Positions 49,411 through 61,822 are shown, counted from the first letter of the stretch. The stretch: 64,000 nucleotides of DNA from Conchocele bisecta (GCA_029237695.1 CM055265.1:116906067-116970066), one strand, 5' to 3'. A program made the numbers and translations. Notes: generated from the sequence alone by a model not told the origin.

Positions 49411-50527
49411 AAGAATTTGTTGCTCCGCTGCAAGCTTTATTGCGAGCATAACGGTGATCATAAGTATCTGGTGGTGCGCTTGGCAATATGTTAGACTTAT
49501 GAGACTTGTAAGAATAATTTTAAGAAAATTAGCAATAATGAACTGCGACGAACTTCTCGATCAGCTAATGGAAGAAACCTCAACTCCGACTGCCGACATC
49601 CTGAAAGATAATGAAACCTCAACCCAATCAGGTTCAACTTCAACTCCAACGGCAGTTGCTATTGGGTTGAGTGCAACGACTCCGAATGAAAACGCGGCGC
49701 GACGCGAGCGGTTGGCTGCGCTGGTTGCTGGGGGACAATCGGAGCATTATCTCGGTAGGCGTTTCTCAGTTTGTCAGGTGGATAAGATGTCAGATGCGGA
49801 GGTCGATACAATGTATGCGCGATACGAATCCAAATTACGTAGGTGCGGAGATGACAAAAACTCTCGGATTGGCGGCTATTCATTTGTACGCTACCACCGT
49901 TAGTATACTTCACCCTATACCAGACACCGCGGGGTTGATTCGCGATCTAGAGACTGACCCTTTTATAGGACACACTCTTAGAACAGCATGCTGCTCAATT
50001 TATCACAAGTTTGGAATGTACTTAGCTCCGCTGACAACCGCGTTGACCACGGGTAAACACTGTCAATTTGGACATATATGCCCACAAACTATAAGCCCTA
50101 ATATTATAAATGATGAAACAAGACACACCTGCGAGAGTGACGGAACCCTCAACACTGTTGAAACCCGATTGCAGCACTTTCAACTCCGATTCATCCTCCA
50201 ACGCGACATAAAAATCCAAAAAGACAGGCAGCTGGGCGAGCAGCGGCTGCCACACAAAAAGCTAAACAAGATAAAATACTCGCCGATCTTCGAGAGGCCA
50301 AACGGTCGTTGCAATTGGGGACAGAGACGGCAAAACACCCGGTGGCAGCTGTTTCTCCCCCAATCGCTATTGGATTGGAACCGATTGCTCCAACTCCCAA
50401 TACTGATTGGATCCCGTGGGTTGTTGTTGGTGGTCTGTCGGTTGTGGGCACCCTGTATGTGCTTTACCGTTTCAACAACAGGTACCCCCAATCATCAACA
50501 AGGTTGAAATTGAAATCAAAGGACTGA
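49385..50527 (+). pseudogene. Polinton conserved protein with C-terminal membrane anchor
   Basis: The conserved part starts at ATG 49538 (MNCDELLDQLMEE). The frame is also open from 49385 with a hydrophobic segment, which may be a separate small product. A one-base break near 49845 moves the reading into the frame with MTKTLGLAAIHLYA, DLETDPFIGHTL and KFGMYLAPLTTALTTGKHC. Another break near 50240 leads to a charged segment (ILADLREAKRSLQ) and a terminal membrane helix (WVVVGGLSVVGTLYVLY), ending 50527. I know this pattern from other invertebrate Polintons but know no function. It is not the maturation protease. Confidence 0.55.
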
Positions 50528-50539
50528 AAGTCCTGAAAT

Positions 50540-50700
50540 CCTTCGCAGTTGCGACAAAAAGTATTCTCTCAAAGAGTCGTCACAGACTGGAATGCACTCC
50601 CTAGTGATTGTGTAAATTCGAACACACTAAATAGTTTCAAAAGTTCACTCAACTCCGTCTGGAAGAAGAGACCCAGCAAATTCAACACGTGAAAATATTG
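50540..50700 (+). pseudogene. LINE reverse transcriptase C-terminal fragment
   Basis: One plus frame encodes KVFSQRVVTDWNALPSD, then NSFKSSLNSVWKKR and a stop at about 50692. This is the typical last segment of Jockey/CR1/RTE-like ORF2 proteins. It is a 5'-truncated insertion just after the previous gene, inside the Polinton. Confidence 0.7.
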
Positions 50701-52600
50701 TACAGACATTTTAACCATGATTTAGTTGCGCTCTCCCCCCAGTTTCAAAGACAATTATCCAATTTGACGTCGCTAAAATAGGCCAGTACAAGCCTAGCTT
50801 ACAAGAAACGGCCTTCAACCAAGGTAGGTAGAACATAAAACAAAAGTACTTGCCCAGGTCAAAAAGTTACTCGCCCAGTTTTTTTTAAAAATAAATTGCT
50901 ATTTCCAGTTTTTGTAATGTTGCATCTTATTTATAAAAAAAAAGCTTTTACATATGATCATTACCAAAACGTACGAGACATATTCACTATTATTGTTATT
51001 TATATTTTAAGTATTAAATGAACATAAACAAACAAATAGCAGCGAATTTGCTCAGAGGCTTGCACACTTCTTATTTTCTATAAGCGTTGAGTGACATAGA
51101 TTTAGTTTAATTTATAGTGGCTATGTTTGCATGCGCTGCGTGCTGCCTTAATTACTAAATTCAATGGTTTCGGACGCCGACCGTTTCGTCCCAAGCCGTT
51201 ATGTTCGGCGTCTGAAATGCGCGTTAACCCAACTGTATACGAGACGATATATGTGGCCGCGTATACACTAGTCTATACTCGCAAGCCCTATTATTTGTTA
51301 GCCCGTCCGCGTAAAGCCGACAAATAATTTCCGTGAATTAAACTTGCCCGATATGGACCGTGTTCAAAATCGCTAGAGATTCTACCCGTAACCGTGTACA
51401 TAGACACTGCTTGAATCTTACTTCCCGCAAATTGACGTAAACTGTAAACAACAAATGGTCGTTGAATTAATACCATTTGTTGGCCGTTATCGATGGAATT
51501 AAATGGCAATTTCTTCCAAAAAAAATAATCCTGACCTAATCTTTCATTCGCCAAACTGGCGAGTGCCTGTAGAAAGTACTCGACCGCCACAAAAAAGCAC
51601 TCGCCATGGCGAGCTGGGCGAGTGAAATTTCAACCCCTCCCGAATTATTGTATCGATTCAGCTGCGCGAATGACCTTGTCAATTTGCATAAACTGAAGCC
51701 ATCACAGGCGTTCGGATTGTTCAACAAAAATAATAGAGTCGCATTTCATCACACTATCGGAGTATTTAATGATTATGATGCATGTTTTGTTGAACGGGTA
51801 TATAATAAATAGGTTTTTGGATTTGTACGGAAATATATTTCGGCGTACTCGTTCGTTCGGCGGAACGTAAAATTATTCAAACTCTAAGACAATGTTTCAT
51901 TTGTGAAGTGTATCGTACTGCATTTTCTGTGTAACGTCATTATAGATTAGTTGATGTTTTAAGTAAAATGGACACTGATTAATAATATCGATGGCTCAAG
52001 ATGATTATTTAAAGCATGCGGTATGTAACTGTCAAAAAACAATGTTTCTGTTTTAAATCATCATCATTTCGCTGTCCAATGTTGGATTTTATCGAGCCAT
52101 TGACCTATGACTATGTAAACGATTCTGTAATTTGTCGGCATAAAATGGCGGAAACTACTTTTCATGAGACACGAGGTTAATTGTATCAGTGCGCGTGAAA
52201 AATAATATACTCAAATTAATACATGTCAGTTTATATTATATTAAATCAGATAAACATTTTGTAATATAAATGTCGTACAGAAAAATTAACAACACATGTA
52301 TTACACTACACAATATAATGTTAGCTCACTATCAGAACTATTTTTCATGGCGTATAACTACGTATAAATTACATGTGGAGCGGTCGATCATTGCGCTAAA
52401 AATATAACCTTCCTAACAAAATATTTATTATGAAACACGACAGTTAACATTTTATAAATCACCGCGAGATCGCGTTCATCGTCGTGGGAATGGGCGTGGT
52501 GGGTTTCGTCGGCTACGATATTCAATCGAAATTTTAAATTAATTAATTAATAATTTTTACAAAATTAATAATTATTTTAATTTTTTTTTTTTTTTTTATA
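50700..52600. other. Polinton interior without genes, MITE-like inverted ends
   Basis: ACTCGCCCAG at 50869-50878 and CTGGGCGAGT at 51614-51623 are inverted and may bound a 755-bp element. Short open frames within look like chance. The region just before 52620 is AT-rich with a long T run and TATAAATATATATATATAG, a plausible promoter for the gene at 52620. Confidence 0.45.
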
Positions 52601-52619
52601 AATATATATATATAGAACG

Positions 52620-52973
52620 ATGTTAGTTGACAAACTTTATTACGCTATGATCGATGTTGGCTACACTGCCCAAAAACATCGTATAGCTGGTGCAAAGAGT
52701 ATGATTCGTCTGGCCCAAGATTCTCTCGAGACGTGGCGCGAGGACGGAAAAGCGGCCACCCTTTTCGCAAAGCGGAGGTTAGAATCCTCCTCAACTCCAA
52801 TCAATGAATTAGATTCCTCCGAGTTCCTTCAGAACTTAACCTCCAAATGTGATTGTACTTCCAACAAAGGTTTATTATTAATGACGCAGTTACCGGACGA
52901 ACTGGCGAGGGCATGTTGGAGATTGTCCGATATATTAGAATACTTCGCATACGATGAACACGCGCAAACTTGA
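52620..52973 (+). CDS. Polinton small protein before the integrase
   Basis: This intact 117-codon frame has no recognised domain. It has a basic helical N-terminus (MLVDKLYYAMIDVGYTAQKH), a serine-rich middle, and an acidic end (RLSDILEYFAYDEHAQT). Its last 20 bp overlap the integrase start, which suggests they are transcribed together. Function unknown. Confidence 0.6.
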   Translation: MLVDKLYYAMIDVGYTAQKHRIAGAKSMIRLAQDSLETWREDGKAATLFAKRRLESSSTPINELDSSEFLQNLTSKCDCTSNKGLLLMTQLPDELARACWRLSDILEYFAYDEHAQT

Positions 52974-54005
52974 TACCAAACTAGCGCGCAAGCTATCAAA
53001 CACGTACTACAGCCCCCGCGGCTACTGGAAAGGACTCGCAGCCATCAAGAACCTCGCCGCGGCAACCAAGGTTTCCGAAAACGCTGTCAAGGAATGGCTC
53101 AAAAAGCAGGCCATCTGGCAGATCTATTTACCCGCGCCTCACAATATTCCGCGCCCGAAATTCGATGTGCCGGTGCCAAACCAAGTTCACCAAACGGATC
53201 TCCTGTTTCTCCCTCACGATCGCGTCGGTCGCAAAACGTACAAGTACGCACTGACAGTCGTTGACGTAGCGAGTCGCTATAAGGGGCTGAGCCGTTGGCT
53301 ACGAAAGAGTCTAAGGAGGTGGCCGAGGCTCTTTCCCGAATATATAAAAGGAGTCCTCTCAAATGGCCGAATCTTCTCCAGGTCGATCCTGGCCGTGAGT
53401 TCATGGGCGCGGTCTCTCAGCTGTTGACTAAACACAAAGTTTCTGTCAGACGCGGCCGCGTCAACATCCACCTGGACCAGGGGATCGTGGAGCGGTTCAA
53501 TCGAACCCTGGCTGAGAGGCTGTTCGGTCACCAATACGCCAAAGAACTTGTAGACCCTCATACGCGATCGACCGACTGGGTGGCCAGACTGCCCGCCGTG
53601 GTCTTCGCACTGAACGGCGAGGTGACCAGATTGATCGGTAAGAAACCCGTAGATGCCATCAAGTCTAAAAAGGTGACGAGCAAGCTCTCCGCCGTCTCGC
53701 GCGGGCGACCCGTTGCTTTAGAGGAGCAGCAATCACCGATTGCACTTCCATCGGATGTTGACGTCCGGTACCTCTATCAACCGGGAGAGCTCGAAGGTGG
53801 CAGCCGCCGCGCTACGGATCCCGTGTGGTCTCTCAATGTATATCATCTAGATCGATCTATTACCAAACCCGATGAGCCCGTGCTATACTATTTGGCTGAT
53901 GGTCCATCTCGCGGGTTTGTTCGCGAAGAACTTCTTGCTGTGCCTTCTGACACCCAGCTACCCTCGGATCGTCAGATTGCTAATTTTAAGAAAATTAATA
54001 AATAA
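52954..54005 (+). pseudogene. Polinton retroviral-type integrase
   Basis: It starts at ATG 52954 and ends at TAA 54005. An N-terminal helical DNA-binding-like part (KLARKLSNTYYSP) precedes the catalytic core: first aspartate in QVHQTDLLFLP, second in LLQVDPGREFMG, glutamate in DQGIVERFNRTL. This is the DDE triad of retroviral and Polinton integrases. A C-terminal region with LNVYHLDRSITKPDE and FVREELLAVP may be a chromo-like fold. A one-base break near 53285, by an AAGGGG run between the first and second aspartates, destroys the gene. It ends 5 bp from the convergent polymerase. Confidence 0.92.
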
Positions 54006-54939
54006 ATCGTTAGAGAGGTTCCGTATGTATTCCGTCTGGTAACACGCGTCTTTTATCGTAGTACGCCGAGAGTCCTAATTTTCGTTGACAGTACGTTTTC
54101 ATAACACCGTCTTTCATTTTAAATCCTCTATTTTGTGCTACATCTATAATGTGTTTTCCATCTTCTGTAGTTTCACTTAGTACTCGTTTATATTTATCCC
54201 AATTTAAATTGTTAGTTCTCTTGGACATTCCTTTCGCAGAGCTTTTATTAATTTTTTCAAAATTAGTAGCATTAAATTTTTCTACGAAATAACACTTACT
54301 AGATAACGCTATCGCCCTATCTCCGCTAAATTCCATTTTGAAAAGTCCTGGCTCTCTTTCGCTCCATTTATCCCAAGCCAACCATTTCTTTTTTTCTTTT
54401 TCAAACTCGTCTAGTAAGTTAGGTCTAATCAATTCCTCTATCGTTTTTCCACTAACTCCTATATACATACTATCCGTGTCCATCTGTATTAATTCAAAGT
54501 CTTCACTTTTTACGTATTTGTCTAGAAATTCGTAGTAAAATTCCAACATTCTCAATTTAGCGTGTTAATAAACCGCTATTCCACAGTGGAAGGGTCTCTT
54601 TACTGCACACCTGGGTTTTCGGGAAGATATTTCGTACGCATCTCCTATCTCTTCCAAATCATCAAAATACGCGGATCTTAATGCTTTGTCAACACAGGTT
54701 TCGTCTTGCGTATATGTCGTATTTAAATGTCTCTCTGTTGCCTCTATCATTTTTCCACAACACAAGTTTCATAATAATTTCATTATATCCGCTACTGGTT
54801 TCTTAGTTGGTTCTACATCGCCCGTTCGTCTTGCGGCTGCAACTTCTTTCGCGAACCATTCAAAGGGTTTACCACTAATATAATCTAAAACACGATGAAC
54901 TCCGGTTATTTCTAGGCCGTGTTTTAAATACCATTTCAA

Positions 54940-57900
54940 CAGGGTTGGCAATTTCCAGGGAAATAAGAGTATTTCCCAGGACGGCGGGAAATACCGGGAA
55001 ATACTGGGAAATACCGGGAAATATGAATCTTGGTGGTCTTTTTCATTCCAAAATGTCAAGATGAGTCTCTATATTCCCCTATATCTACTATGGTTTATAT
55101 CTGTGTAGACTGATAAGCCTACAGGTAAAGCATTCTGCAATAAAAAAAGAAATAATAAGTTTATTTAGAGAAAAAAAACATCATTATTTTCTAGACAATT
55201 TTCTTCCCTATTTACAAGTCTATGTTAAGTATTTGCCAACTGTCTATTTTATTGTATATGAGAACACCCCTCATTACTATAGTAACCTGCCACTAATAAA
55301 AGCTGCTTTTGGAATTTTGAGAAAATCCCTGTTGATAATGGATAATCCATGTACAGTGTAAGTGTAATTGTTTTACAACTTGACATGACCATATACAGAC
55401 CACCTGGGTTCTTATTATACAGTATGACACAAAAGGTGTGAGAGAAGGCTGACTTAACAGCCTGTTGTCATAGTCTGATGGTTTATTAAAGTATATTAAA
55501 GTCTCATCAATGTACATACAAATTAGTAGGCTTTTGGCTAATTTTAACGATTTTAGGTACTGTATCTCATACGTACCATCGTGGCCCAGTCTTCACGTTA
55601 AATAAATGTCATAATAATAATGCAAATAAGTAATACAAATGCAAAGCATAAAACAACAGTACTTGTCAGTCATATAAGACTTGTAAGAGACTGTGTATGC
55701 ACATCTTGCATGCTAAGATCATTTATTATCATTTCTTGATACCGAATACATGTATTAGTGTGGAAGAAGGTTGACAATTAACAGCCTGTTGTCTAAACAT
55801 AGTCTGATCATGATGACGTTATCCTTGTGAATTTTATCTAGCAGACACTCGGATGCTTCCTAAACAAGAGGGCTATGATGGCCCTAATTCGCTCACCTGA
55901 CTCCATGAACACCAGAGGAGAATGCGACATTGAGTTAATGCATTTTAAAAAAATTGTGCTATTTTTAGATGGCGGTCAACTTGGATTAAGCGATGACTGT
56001 CATTTTACCAAATCTGAAAATGCTTCACCCAAAGATCTCAACTTCCTATGAAGTTTGGCCAGCATCGGCCATGTGGTTCCTGAGAAAAAGACGTTCAAAA
56101 TCTTGAATAAATGGACCTTTTGGTCGCCTCATCGATACCTTCAATTTGATATATGGCATGAGCATATTCGGTCAAAAATAAAATTTGACCCCAATTTGAC
56201 CCCACGGGCCATGCCCATTTTTGACACCGGGGTCACCATTTTCACAACTTTGAAAGAGCATAGTAAATGGATCATTCCTACCAAGTTTAGTCGAAATCCG
56301 GCCAGCGGTTCATGAGAAGAAGATTTTTTAAGAATTTATGCTATTTTTAGACGGCGGCCATCTTGGATTAGCGATGACCTCCATTTTAACAAATCTGAAA
56401 AGGCTTCACCCATGGACCATCACTTTTAAGTTTGGCTACCATGGGCCAAGCGGTTCATGTGAAGAAGAATTTTGAAATCTCTAATAAAAGAACAACCTTT
56501 TGACATTTCGGCGGCCATCTTGGATGACATAACAATCCGATTTCGACAAAAAATGTACCAGAGTGATCGCCTCATTGATACCTTCGATTTGATATATAAC
56601 ATGACCATATTTGGTCAAAAATAAAATTTGACCACGGGCCATGCCCATTTTTGACCCCGGGGTCACCATTTTCACAACTTTGAAAGAGCATTGTAAATCG
56701 ATCATTCCTACCAAGTGTAGTCGAAATCCGGCCAGCGGTTCATGAGAAGAAGATTTTTAAGAATTTATGTTATTTTTAGATGGCGGCCATCTTGGATTAG
56801 CGATGACCTCCATTTTAACAAATCTGAAAAGGCTTCACCCATGGACCATAACTTTTAAGTTTGGCTACCATGTGCCAAGCGGTTCATGTGAAGAAGAATT
56901 TTTAAATCTCTAATAAAAGAACGACCATTTGACATTTCGGCGGCCATCTTGGATGACATAACAATCCGATTTCGACCAAAAATATACCAGAGTGATCGCC
57001 TCATTGATACCTTCGATTTGATATGTAACATGACCATATTCGGTCAAAAATAAAATTTAACCCCAATTTGACCCCACAGGCCACGCCAATTTTTGACCCC
57101 GGGGGTCACCATTTTAACAACTTTGAAAGAGCAATGTACATCGATCATTCCTACCAAGTTTCGTCGAAATCAGGCTAGCGATTCATGAGAAGAAGATTTT
57201 TTAAGAATTTATGCTATTTTTAGACGGCGGCCATCTTGGATTAGCGATTACCTCCATTTTAACAAATCTGAAAAGGCTTCACCCATGGACCTTAACTTTT
57301 AAGTTTGGCTACCATGGGCCAAGCAGTTCATGTGAAGAAGAATTTTGAAATCTCTAATAAAAGAACGACCATTTGACATTTCGGCGGCCATCTTGGATGA
57401 CATAACAATCCGATTTCGACAAAAAATGTACCAGAGTGATCGCCTCATTGATACCTTCGATTTGATATATAAGCTGACCATATTCGGTCAAAAATAAAAT
57501 TTGACCCCAATTTGACCCCACGGGCCACGCCCATTTTTGACCCCGGGGTCACCATTTTAACAACTTTGAAAGAGCAATGTACATCGATAATTCCTACCAA
57601 GTTTCGTCGAAATCCGGCTAGCGGTTCATGAGAAGAAGATTTTTTAAGAATTTATGCTATTTTTAGACGGCGGCCATCTCGGATTAGCGATGACCTCCAT
57701 TTTAACAAATCTGAAAAGGCTTCACCCATGGACCATAACTTTTAAGTTTGGCTACCATGGGCCAAGCGGTTCATGTGAAGAAGAATTTTGAAATCTCTAA
57801 TAAAAGAACGACGTTTTGACCTTTCTGCGGCCATCTTGGATGACATAACAATCCGATTTCGACAAAAAATGCACCAGAGTGATCGTCTCATTGATACCTT

Positions 57901-58669
57901 CAATTTGATATATGACATGACCATATTCGGTCAAAAATAAAATTTGACCCCAATTTGACCCCACGGGCCACGCCCATTTTTGACCCCGGGGTCACCATTT
58001 TAACAACTTTGAAAGAGCAATGTACGTCGATCATGCCTACCATGTTTTGTCGAAATCCGGTTGGCGGTTCTTGAGAAGAAGATTTTTGAAGAATTTGTGC
58101 TATTTTTAGACGGCGGCCATCTTGGATAACGTGAGGACGTCATTTTAACAATTTTGTAATCCCCCTACCTAAGGACCATGACCATGATGTTTGGTGACTA
58201 TATAGGCCCAATGGTTACCGAGGAGAAGACGTTTGAAAATGTTCACGGACGACGACGGACGACGACGGACACATTGCGGTAACAATAGCTCACATGAGCT
58301 TCGCTCAGGTGACCTAAAAATGAAGTAATTTACAAAAAAATAATACAACCAAAATATAAATGTCATGGTTGCCAAATATTCCACCTGATGAGTACCCCTA
58401 GTTGGGAATGAAACAGATCTATACATTGTAATTAACCCCTATATCTAATTATTAAGTTGTTGATTGTTTAATTAACTATTAATGAGCTTAAAACTTAATT
58501 TAAATAACTTTAATTATCAAATAATAACATCAAAATTCATATTTCCCGGTATTTCCCGGTATTTCCCGGTATTTCCCACCGGTATTCCCGGTATTTCCCA
58601 CCCGGGACGGGAAATACCGGTATTTCCCACCGGGAATTCCCGCCCCCCGGTATTTCCCGGCCAACCCTG
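54940..58669. mobile_element. 3.73 kb hAT-like nonautonomous insertion
   Basis: The ends are CAGGGTTGGC and its complement GCCAACCCTG. The 8-bp flanks CATTTCAA (54932-54939) and AATTTCAA (58670-58677) differ at one base. CAGGG ends with an 8-bp duplication are typical of hAT. The subterminal regions are dense in ATTTCCCGG and CCGGGAAAT words in both orientations. No transposase is visible. It interrupts the polymerase between motif A and motif B. Confidence 0.85.
55866..58316. mobile_element. satellite-bearing element nested in the hAT insertion
   Basis: It begins AGAGGGCTATGATGGCCCT (a short hairpin) followed by GCTCACCTGA, and ends GCTTCGCTCAGGTGACC. In between are four tandem units of about 443 bp, marked by GACATTTCGGCGGCCATCTTGG-like words at about 56504, 56934, 57376 and 57818. 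The end has a GACGACGGAC run. The structure resembles 'pearl'/Helentron-like mollusc elements; that comparison is from memory. Confidence 0.7.
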
Positions 58670-61463
58670 AATTTCAATAGTGGCGCGTACAGCAATACTT
58701 TAGTGGCCGACATAGATCCCACCAATTTTCTTCCATTTCCTCTAGTTCTTCCAGTATCTTCCAAATATTTTATCATGTGTGCGGGAACCTCATCAATATC
58801 TACTTCTCTGTTTATAAAAAGTGGAGACATTTCAGAAAACTTATCTTTTAAGTTGTGTGGAACTTCTATATCCACCTCCGCAAACCCAAACCAGTATCCG
58901 GATAAAACTCTTTTACAAAACTTTTTAATAAGTTTAGGATTATGTGGGGAATCTATATGATGTATAGTTTCTTTCCCACACGGCATCTCTTTATTTAACG
59001 TAGATAAATATAACGCGTTTGCATCGTACCCCAAAACAGCCTTGCAAGGTTTGGAACCCACTCTAATATTCTGCATATCGTGTAAATACTATTGATGGAC
59101 CGCCAACTAGAGCGTCTTTCATCATTTTGTATGTTTCTTCTTTGGTGCGTATAGAGCATCCTCCGGTATAATCGTCTTTGAAGATTTTTGTTCTTTAATG
59201 GTTCCTCTCAATAAATATTGTATAGCTACTCCGGGTAGTGTTACCGCATCTTTGAAAATATCCACACCTCTGTGTTTATAAAATTCACACATTTTTCCCA
59301 CAGCTTCTAGGAACGGTGCCACATCTAAATCGTTATAATATTTCAACCAATCTCTGAAGGTTTCCATATTCTCTTCTTCGAAAATTCTACGACATTTGCT
59401 TAATTCTGTTTCGTCTAGTAACATTTTCCCAGATAGTTTGGAATACCAATTCTCTATATCCGGTAGTCCTGGGTAATCTAGCTTGTCTGTAGAATCGAAC
59501 CACTCGTAAGGAAAGAAAGATTTCTGTCCTTTGCATTCGTAGGCTTTTATCCAACTATTGTAACTTACACCGGGTCCTAGGTAAAGTATTACATCAAGAA
59601 ATCTAAACTCTGGAGTAAATAGAAATATTGTTGCGTTCGCCCTTTTTCCAACCATTAATTTCTTTGTTGTTGATGACAGTTCACCTACTAAATATTTCTT
59701 TATTAAGTTTATATCGTACTTACTGCTGTTAAAACCTATAACCGGTACTTGATCTATCCACTGCTCAATATAGGAAACTTGTTTTTTACGTAAATGTTCC
59801 GTATTAAATTCGTATCTTGACCATACTTCTTCTCTTATAGCTTTTCCCCTGACTTTCAAATCTTCTACAAATTTTTCTATAAGTTTTGCAGGATCTTTAT
59901 CACAAATATGAGTTTCTGTTCCTGAGAAATTATCTCCTATACTAACGCTTACCGAAACGTGCTCAGCTTCGTACTCTAAACTATTACCGGTAGTTTCAAC
60001 TTCTGGCTGGAGATATGCCTCAAAATCGTATACTATCTGATATGGATAAAGAGTAGTATCGCAACCGATCTTTATGTCTTTACCCGTTCTTTGGAATTCG
60101 CATTCCCACATAACCACTAGGTTGAATTTTTTACTTCTAATAAATTTCTCTCTTTTCGTAGTATTAATACGTTCTGTTTTTCTACGCTTTGCATGAATCT
60201 CACATCCGTGCCAGTAACAGCCGTGATATTGATATACGGTATTGTTTTCTGGACAGTATCCATCTACCGGAGCTCCTAAAATCCATCTTTCCCCTCCATG
60301 TCCACACTGTTCGTGGTGAATGTGAATTCCCTCCCGCTTTTCCACAGAGTACATCCAATCGATCGCACCATAACTGTTAGAACCTTTTGGGTAGAACGCT
60401 TTCTCGAACGACGAACGCGGGCGCTCTAAATAATTACCATCACATATTACTTTTGTCTCACCTCTCATACATTTTGGTCCGTGTCTCTTCATATTACTCG
60501 CTTTCGTGAATTTCTGTTTGCAATTATCAAAGGCGTAAATTTTAGATAGGTTTTTAAGGTTTTTTATCAGAAATGCGTGATTATTAAACAGTCCTATTGT
60601 CATTGGTTTATTACCTATTGCATCATAGTGCGCTGGTACCTTTTTCAACCACCATACGTCACATTTGGTGGGTTGATATACTTCTATACCAATTTTAAAA
60701 AACTCTTCAACCTTTTTCAGATCGGAAAAAGGAATTGGTGAAACCACATTACTACCGAAATATTGCTTACTAAGTTCTTTCGCTTTTTCTGTACATCTGT
60801 CAGGTCTGATCTTTTCATCAAGGTGCATAGCTAAACACCTGAACAGACAAAGGTCGTCATTATACTTATCTAAAGAATACATACCTTTTCTATTCCTCAA
60901 CCATTCTGGAAGTTCTCCTCCCGCTGCTTCTTTGGATTGTAGTCCCAAATCTATTACCCTACTACCCTGTATTAACTTTACAAAAACCTCTACCCATCTT
61001 ACAAACTTCCACTTTGTATTCGGTCTGTCTATTTTATCGGACATTATTCGTGTTTGCTCCTTATCTGACAACCATTTTTTAACGGTTTTCATTGATGATA
61101 GTGGTTCGCTACCACCGAGATTTTTGTGAAATATTATAGTTTTAGGTTTTCCATTTTTAGTTTCCTCCATATGTTCTAGCTTGTAAGAATATGAATATCT
61201 CAAATAAAAATTTGTTGTTAGATACGGAGCGATTTTATCGGACATGCGTTCAGACTCGTTGATGTCAATGTTTTTACGAAAGGATAATGTAACTACCCGT
61301 CTTCCCTTTTCTACCTTTTCCAATGTTTCATTGTGAGCCCCCAATATTTCTTCACCTTTTTCCACTATCGCGCGAACGATAGATTTTTTCTTATTATTTG
61401 GGTCGCCTGTGCGTCTAATTTGGGACAAATTATTTGTGCTTGAAGGTTTGATTACACTGGCCC

Positions 61464-61703
61464 TTAACCCCGCAATACTTTATTTTTAAATTCTGTTACC
61501 AACTTCCTAGATGCTAGTGAGAGGTCTTTAAAGGCTCCTCGTTTGTGGGCGCGGGTAAACCGCTTCATAAACGCCTCATTCTTTGTGGCGTTTATCAGAT
61601 TTGTCAACCCCCTAACTCTCAACCGTTTACTATAAGTAATCCCTAGAGATTCGGCTTCTCTTCTCAAACTTTCTATTTCTGCTCTAGTTTCTGGCGTTAT
61701 CAT
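61464..61703 (-). CDS. Polinton small basic protein
   Basis: This intact 79-codon frame is helical and basic, with EIESLRREAESLGITYSKR near the start and LINATKNEAFMKRFTRAHKR later. It may bind DNA. It lies just upstream of the polymerase on the same strand. A TTCAATTGGACG word lies 72 bp upstream of its start. Function not recognised. Confidence 0.6.
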   Translation of the reverse strand: MITPETRAEIESLRREAESLGITYSKRLRVRGLTNLINATKNEAFMKRFTRAHKRGAFKDLSLASRKLVTEFKNKVLRG

Positions 61704-61774
61704 ATTTTTCTGTATATAATTAATGTTACAATAATCTCTGTGAAATTATTATTATAATCTATAAAATTTATCTT

Positions 61775-61822
61775 TTCAATTGGACGAAAAATTTACATGA
61801 TGTTTTTTTGCGTCCAATTGAA
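61775..61822. promoter_or_regulatory. divergent promoter motif pair TTCAATTGGACG
   Basis: TTCAATTGGACG at 61775-61786 and its exact complement at 61811-61822 form a 12-bp inverted repeat with a 24-bp spacer, between two divergent genes starting at 61703 (minus) and 61849 (plus). A TATATATACAAAATG run follows before 61849. The same motif recurs twice at 62425-62452 upstream of the next minus-strand gene, so a shared regulator-binding site is likely. Confidence 0.6.

Larger units (their letters stand above)
54010..61428 (-). pseudogene. Polinton protein-primed DNA polymerase B, split by insertion
   Basis: From ATG 61428: an N-terminal part with DLCLFRCLAMH (OTU-like), a C2H2-like finger (KASNMKRHGPKC), a nuclease-like segment with YQYHGCYWHGCE, then exonuclease motifs YDFEAY, FNSSKYDINL and YNDLD. 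Two compensating shifts lie near 59150 and 59075. Motif A is GYDANALYLS (59010). A hAT-like element occupies 54940-58669. Downstream, TGA at 54769-54771 falls next to motif B, whose conserved positions read NLCCG. A TAA lies at 54562-54564. Motif C is MDTDSMY (about 54480). The gene would replicate the element using a protein primer. It is clearly inactive here. Confidence 0.93.

Noticed and set aside
49385..52600. Polinton maturation cysteine protease (adenain-like)
   Set aside because: No frame on either strand shows a convincing histidine/cysteine catalytic pattern. It may be lost or too degraded to see.
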